From contig JAWKZV010000004.1 in NCBI GenBank assembly GCA_041395745.1, positions 124,001 through 188,000 on the forward strand: 64,000 nt of DNA. The letters run 5' to 3'. The notes beneath the pieces are model-generated. The model had not been told where the DNA came from, made no database searches, and saw only the letters and a program-made list of their open reading frames with translations. Source of the DNA: Porticoccus sp041395745 (lineage in GTDB: Bacteria; Pseudomonadota; Gammaproteobacteria; Pseudomonadales; Porticoccaceae). This document shows, piece after piece, positions 62,102 to 64,000 of this stretch (position 1 is the first letter of the stretch; the number at the start of each line of letters is the position of its first letter). The position numbers and the translations under genes were made by a program.

Positions 62102-62743
62102 ATGCGGCATTCTCTCACCAAGCTGTTGTTTGTTCTGGTATTACTGCCCCTGATGGCCTGCCATGCGGAAGTGGATGAGCCTTATAAGGCCGGGGTAAAT
62201 TACGAAATTTTGCCGGAACCCGTGGCGACCACGGATCCTGCAAAAATCGAAGTGGTGGAAGTGTTCTGGTATGGCTGTAGCCACTGTTTTGCCTTCGAGC
62301 CGAAGATCGAGCCCTGGGCTGCATCCCTGTCAGAAGATGTGGATTTTGTCCGTATTCCGGCTGTATGGCATCCAGCGATGGGACTGCATGCCAAGGCATA
62401 CTACACAGCCAGGGCACTGAAGGTTCTGGACAAGATGCATGGTGCCATTTTTGAGGCGATGAATCTTAAAAAGAAAAAATTGAGCACAGAAGATGAGATT
62501 GCCGACCTGTTTGAGGCCAATGGTATTGATCGGGAGCGATTTCTGAAGGTATTTACTTCCAAGGGAATAGAAATGGCGGTGGATCTGGCCGCAAGCAAAC
62601 AGGAGCGCTACCGCATTCAGGGAACACCAGAAATGGTGGTTAATGGCAAATTTCGGGTTTCCAGTCGTGGAAATGGTAACCAGGAGGGGATGTTGAAAGT
62701 GGTGGCGTACCTCATCAAGAAAGAGCGGGCCGCCCGCCAGTAA
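62102..62743 (+). CDS. dsbA: Thiol:disulfide interchange protein DsbA
   Basis: A 213-residue periplasmic oxidase with active site CSHC (Cys59-Cys62; E. coli has CPHC) in VFWYGCSHCFAFEP and the cis-proline loop QGTPEMVVNGKF near 176. It introduces disulfide bonds into exported proteins, and heme c proteins here would need thiol handling. The start is ATG 62102 with AAGGAAG upstream; a longer frame overlapping the terminator is rejected. The signal ends LPLMACHA, which could be cut after CHA or be read as a lipobox at Cys20. Confidence 0.94.
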   Translation: MRHSLTKLLFVLVLLPLMACHAEVDEPYKAGVNYEILPEPVATTDPAKIEVVEVFWYGCSHCFAFEPKIEPWAASLSEDVDFVRIPAVWHPAMGLHAKAYYTARALKVLDKMHGAIFEAMNLKKKKLSTEDEIADLFEANGIDRERFLKVFTSKGIEMAVDLAASKQERYRIQGTPEMVVNGKFRVSSRGNGNQEGMLKVVAYLIKKERAARQ

Positions 62744-62830
62744 TAGCCACAATGGCCCCGGTCCGGTTTCTGGCCCGGGGTGATCCCCGTTTCTGGAATC
62801 TGTTCTGCCCAAAATTTCCAGCGGGCGACT

Positions 62831-62858
62831 TTGACAACGCTCCAATCCCACTTAGAAT
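62831..62858 (+). promoter_or_regulatory. Strong promoter of the serC-type gene
   Basis: A perfect TTGACA (62831-62836) and TAGAAT (62853-62858) are 16 bp apart, ending 36 bp upstream of the ATG. Confidence 0.75.
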
Positions 62859-62860
62859 CA

Positions 62861-62889
62861 TCCGCCTGTTTTCTTATTTTCCAGGCGGA
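62861..62889 (+). other. Inverted repeat covering the serC-type ribosome-binding site
   Basis: TCCGCCTG (62861-62868) and CAGGCGGA (62882-62889) are perfect 8-base arms. The right arm contains AGGCGGA, the likely ribosome-binding site five bases before the ATG. The predicted start of transcription (about 62865) falls inside the left arm, so the full stem would form only on longer transcripts. Confidence 0.5.
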
Positions 62890-62894
62890 ATAGC

Positions 62895-64000
62895 ATGAAA
62901 CCGACACAAAAGCCGGCCAATCCTAATTTTTCTTCAGGTCCTTGTAGTAAGAGGCCTGGTTACGATGTTAACCAACTTGATCTAACCACTCTGGGTCGTT
63001 CGCACCGGGCGGCTATCGGCAAGACGGCGCTTGAGCGCGTCTGTGTCGAAACAGCCCAGGTTCTCGGCCTGCCGGAAGGTTACCGGGTGGGTGTGGTTCC
63101 CGCTTCCGACACCGGTGCAGTTGAAATGGCACTGTGGTCCATGCTCGGACCCCGCCCGGTGGATGTGTGTTACTGGGAGTCGTTTGGTCAGGGCTGGTTC
63201 ACGGATATCATCAAACAGTTGAAGCTGGAAAATGTCGGCGAGTACTCTGCTGATTACGGCCTGCTACCTGATCTGAACCAAGTCAATCCTGCCCACGATA
63301 CTGTTTTCACCTGGAATGGCACTACCTCGGGTGTGAAGGTTCCCAACGGTGATTGGATCAGTGATGATCGGGAAGGATTGACGATCTGTGATGCCACTTC
63401 GGCCGTTTTTGCCATGGACATGCCCTGGGAAAAACTGGATGTGGTGACATTCAGCTGGCAGAAGGTGTTGGGGGGTGAAGGGGCCCACGGTATGTTGGTC
63501 CTGAGCCCTCGTGCCGTGGAGCGACTGGAGAGCTACACGCCAGCTTGGCCAATGCCGAAAATTTTCCGGATGACCAAGGGCGGCAAGCTGATTGAGGGAA
63601 TCTTCCGCGGTGAAACCATCAATACACCATCCATGCTTTGTGTGGCCGATTACCTCGATGCCCTGGATTGGGTTAAATCCATTGGTGGTCTGGACGCGGC
63701 CATTGCCAAGTCGAAAGAAAATCTTGCGGTGATCGAACAATTTGTTGCCGCTAATGACTGGATTGATTTCCTGGCTAAGGACCCAGCTCATCGCTCCAAC
63801 ACCAGCATCTGCCTGAGTCTTGATCTGGATGCAGATCAGGTGAAGAAAGTGGTGAAATTGCTCGATGCGGAAGGGGTTGCATATGATATCGGCGCTTACC
63901 GCGACGCCCCTGCCGGATTGCGGATCTGGGGTGGGGCAACGGTGGAAAAGGCCGATCTGGAGGCACTGATGCCGTGGCTGGAATGGGCCTATCGGGAAGT
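62895..64000 (+). CDS. serC: Phosphoserine transaminase, alphaproteobacterial/archaeal type (3' end cut by window)
   Basis: An uninterrupted frame of 368 codons from ATG 62895 to the window edge. It is a class V PLP aminotransferase: NFSSGPCSKRPGY near residue 11, PASDTGAVEMALWSMLGP near 75, ICDATSAVFAMDMPW near 161 and the PLP lysine in TFSWQKVLGGEGAHG near 182. This is the divergent SerC subgroup rather than the E. coli type. It makes phosphoserine from phosphohydroxypyruvate. A strong promoter precedes it. Serine-glyoxylate-type aminotransferases are related alternatives; the subgroup call is from motifs alone. Only the last few residues should be missing. Confidence 0.88.
   Translation, partial: MKPTQKPANPNFSSGPCSKRPGYDVNQLDLTTLGRSHRAAIGKTALERVCVETAQVLGLPEGYRVGVVPASDTGAVEMALWSMLGPRPVDVCYWESFGQGWFTDIIKQLKLENVGEYSADYGLLPDLNQVNPAHDTVFTWNGTTSGVKVPNGDWISDDREGLTICDATSAVFAMDMPWEKLDVVTFSWQKVLGGEGAHGMLVLSPRAVERLESYTPAWPMPKIFRMTKGGKLIEGIFRGETINTPSMLCVADYLDALDWVKSIGGLDAAIAKSKENLAVIEQFVAANDWIDFLAKDPAHRSNTSICLSLDLDADQVKKVVKLLDAEGVAYDIGAYRDAPAGLRIWGGATVEKADLEALMPWLEWAYRE

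Noticed and set aside
62749..62785. G/C-rich hairpin after dsbA
   Set aside because: The arms are imperfect and no T tract follows, so I do not call it a terminator.
1..64000. Mobile elements, CRISPR arrays, rRNA operons, prophage or defence genes
   Set aside because: No transposase-like proteins, regular spaced repeats, or integrase or restriction motifs were seen; the window is densely packed with conserved housekeeping genes.

Overview
The window is a replication-origin-proximal stretch of a gammaproteobacterial chromosome, almost wholly housekeeping genes. Gene content and order resemble Pseudomonas: znuB-znuC-zur/znuA, polA-engB-cytochrome c4-dsbA, the coxBA-ctaG-coxC-SURF1-ctaA-ctaB-sco cluster, and def-fmt-rsmB-trkA facing lysM-dprA. 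The arrangement of the origin differs (dnaA lies downstream of mnmE; the richest DnaA-box cluster lies between rpmH and mnmG), and the serine-pathway aminotransferase is of the alphaproteobacterial/archaeal type. I infer a marine-type gammaproteobacterium near Cellvibrionales (Saccharophagus/Microbulbifer-like). This assignment rests on synteny read by eye, not on a search.

Layout. 1-6.1 kb (minus): dnaN (cut by the window edge), dnaA, mnmE, yidC, yidD, rnpA, rpmH. 6.2-6.6 kb: probable oriC. 6.7-10.9 kb (plus): mnmG, rsmG, parA, parB. 11.0-18.1 kb: complete F1Fo ATP synthase operon atpIBEFHAGDC with a good sigma70-type promoter and a terminator. 18.2-23.1 kb: glmU, glmS, then a TauE-family permease and a persulfide-dioxygenase-like enzyme. 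23.1-27.3 kb: hexR facing uvrD across a HexR-like operator, then an orphan TRAP solute receptor. 27.3-36.0 kb (minus): a long unidirectional run def-fmt-rsmB-trkA-trkH-two small genes-rimB-rimK-frameshifted AstE-like gene. 36.2-41.5 kb (plus): lysM, dprA, purE, tsaC, hemF, aroE. 41.5-44.5 kb: gamma-carbonic anhydrase-like, yheV-like, an unrecognised 218-residue protein, a MATE pump. 44.6-53.4 kb: caa3-type cytochrome oxidase with its copper- and heme A-assembly genes. 53.4-56.6 kb: zinc uptake znuBC-zur and divergent znuA, with Zur-like operators. 56.6-64 kb: a homoserine-kinase-like gene with its catalytic residues replaced, polA, a likely Spot 42/ErsA-position small RNA, engB, cytochrome c4, dsbA, and a serC-type gene cut by the window end.

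There are no insertion sequences, phages, CRISPR arrays, rRNA or convincing tRNA genes. The more unusual points are a probable pseudokinase in the thrB position, a candidate small RNA between polA and engB, a split DnaA-box arrangement around dnaA/rpmH, a frameshift in the AstE-like gene of the rim cluster, candidate HexR and Zur operators, and an unrecognised conserved-looking gene at 42.5-43.1 kb. I found no clear new multi-gene defence or metabolic system.
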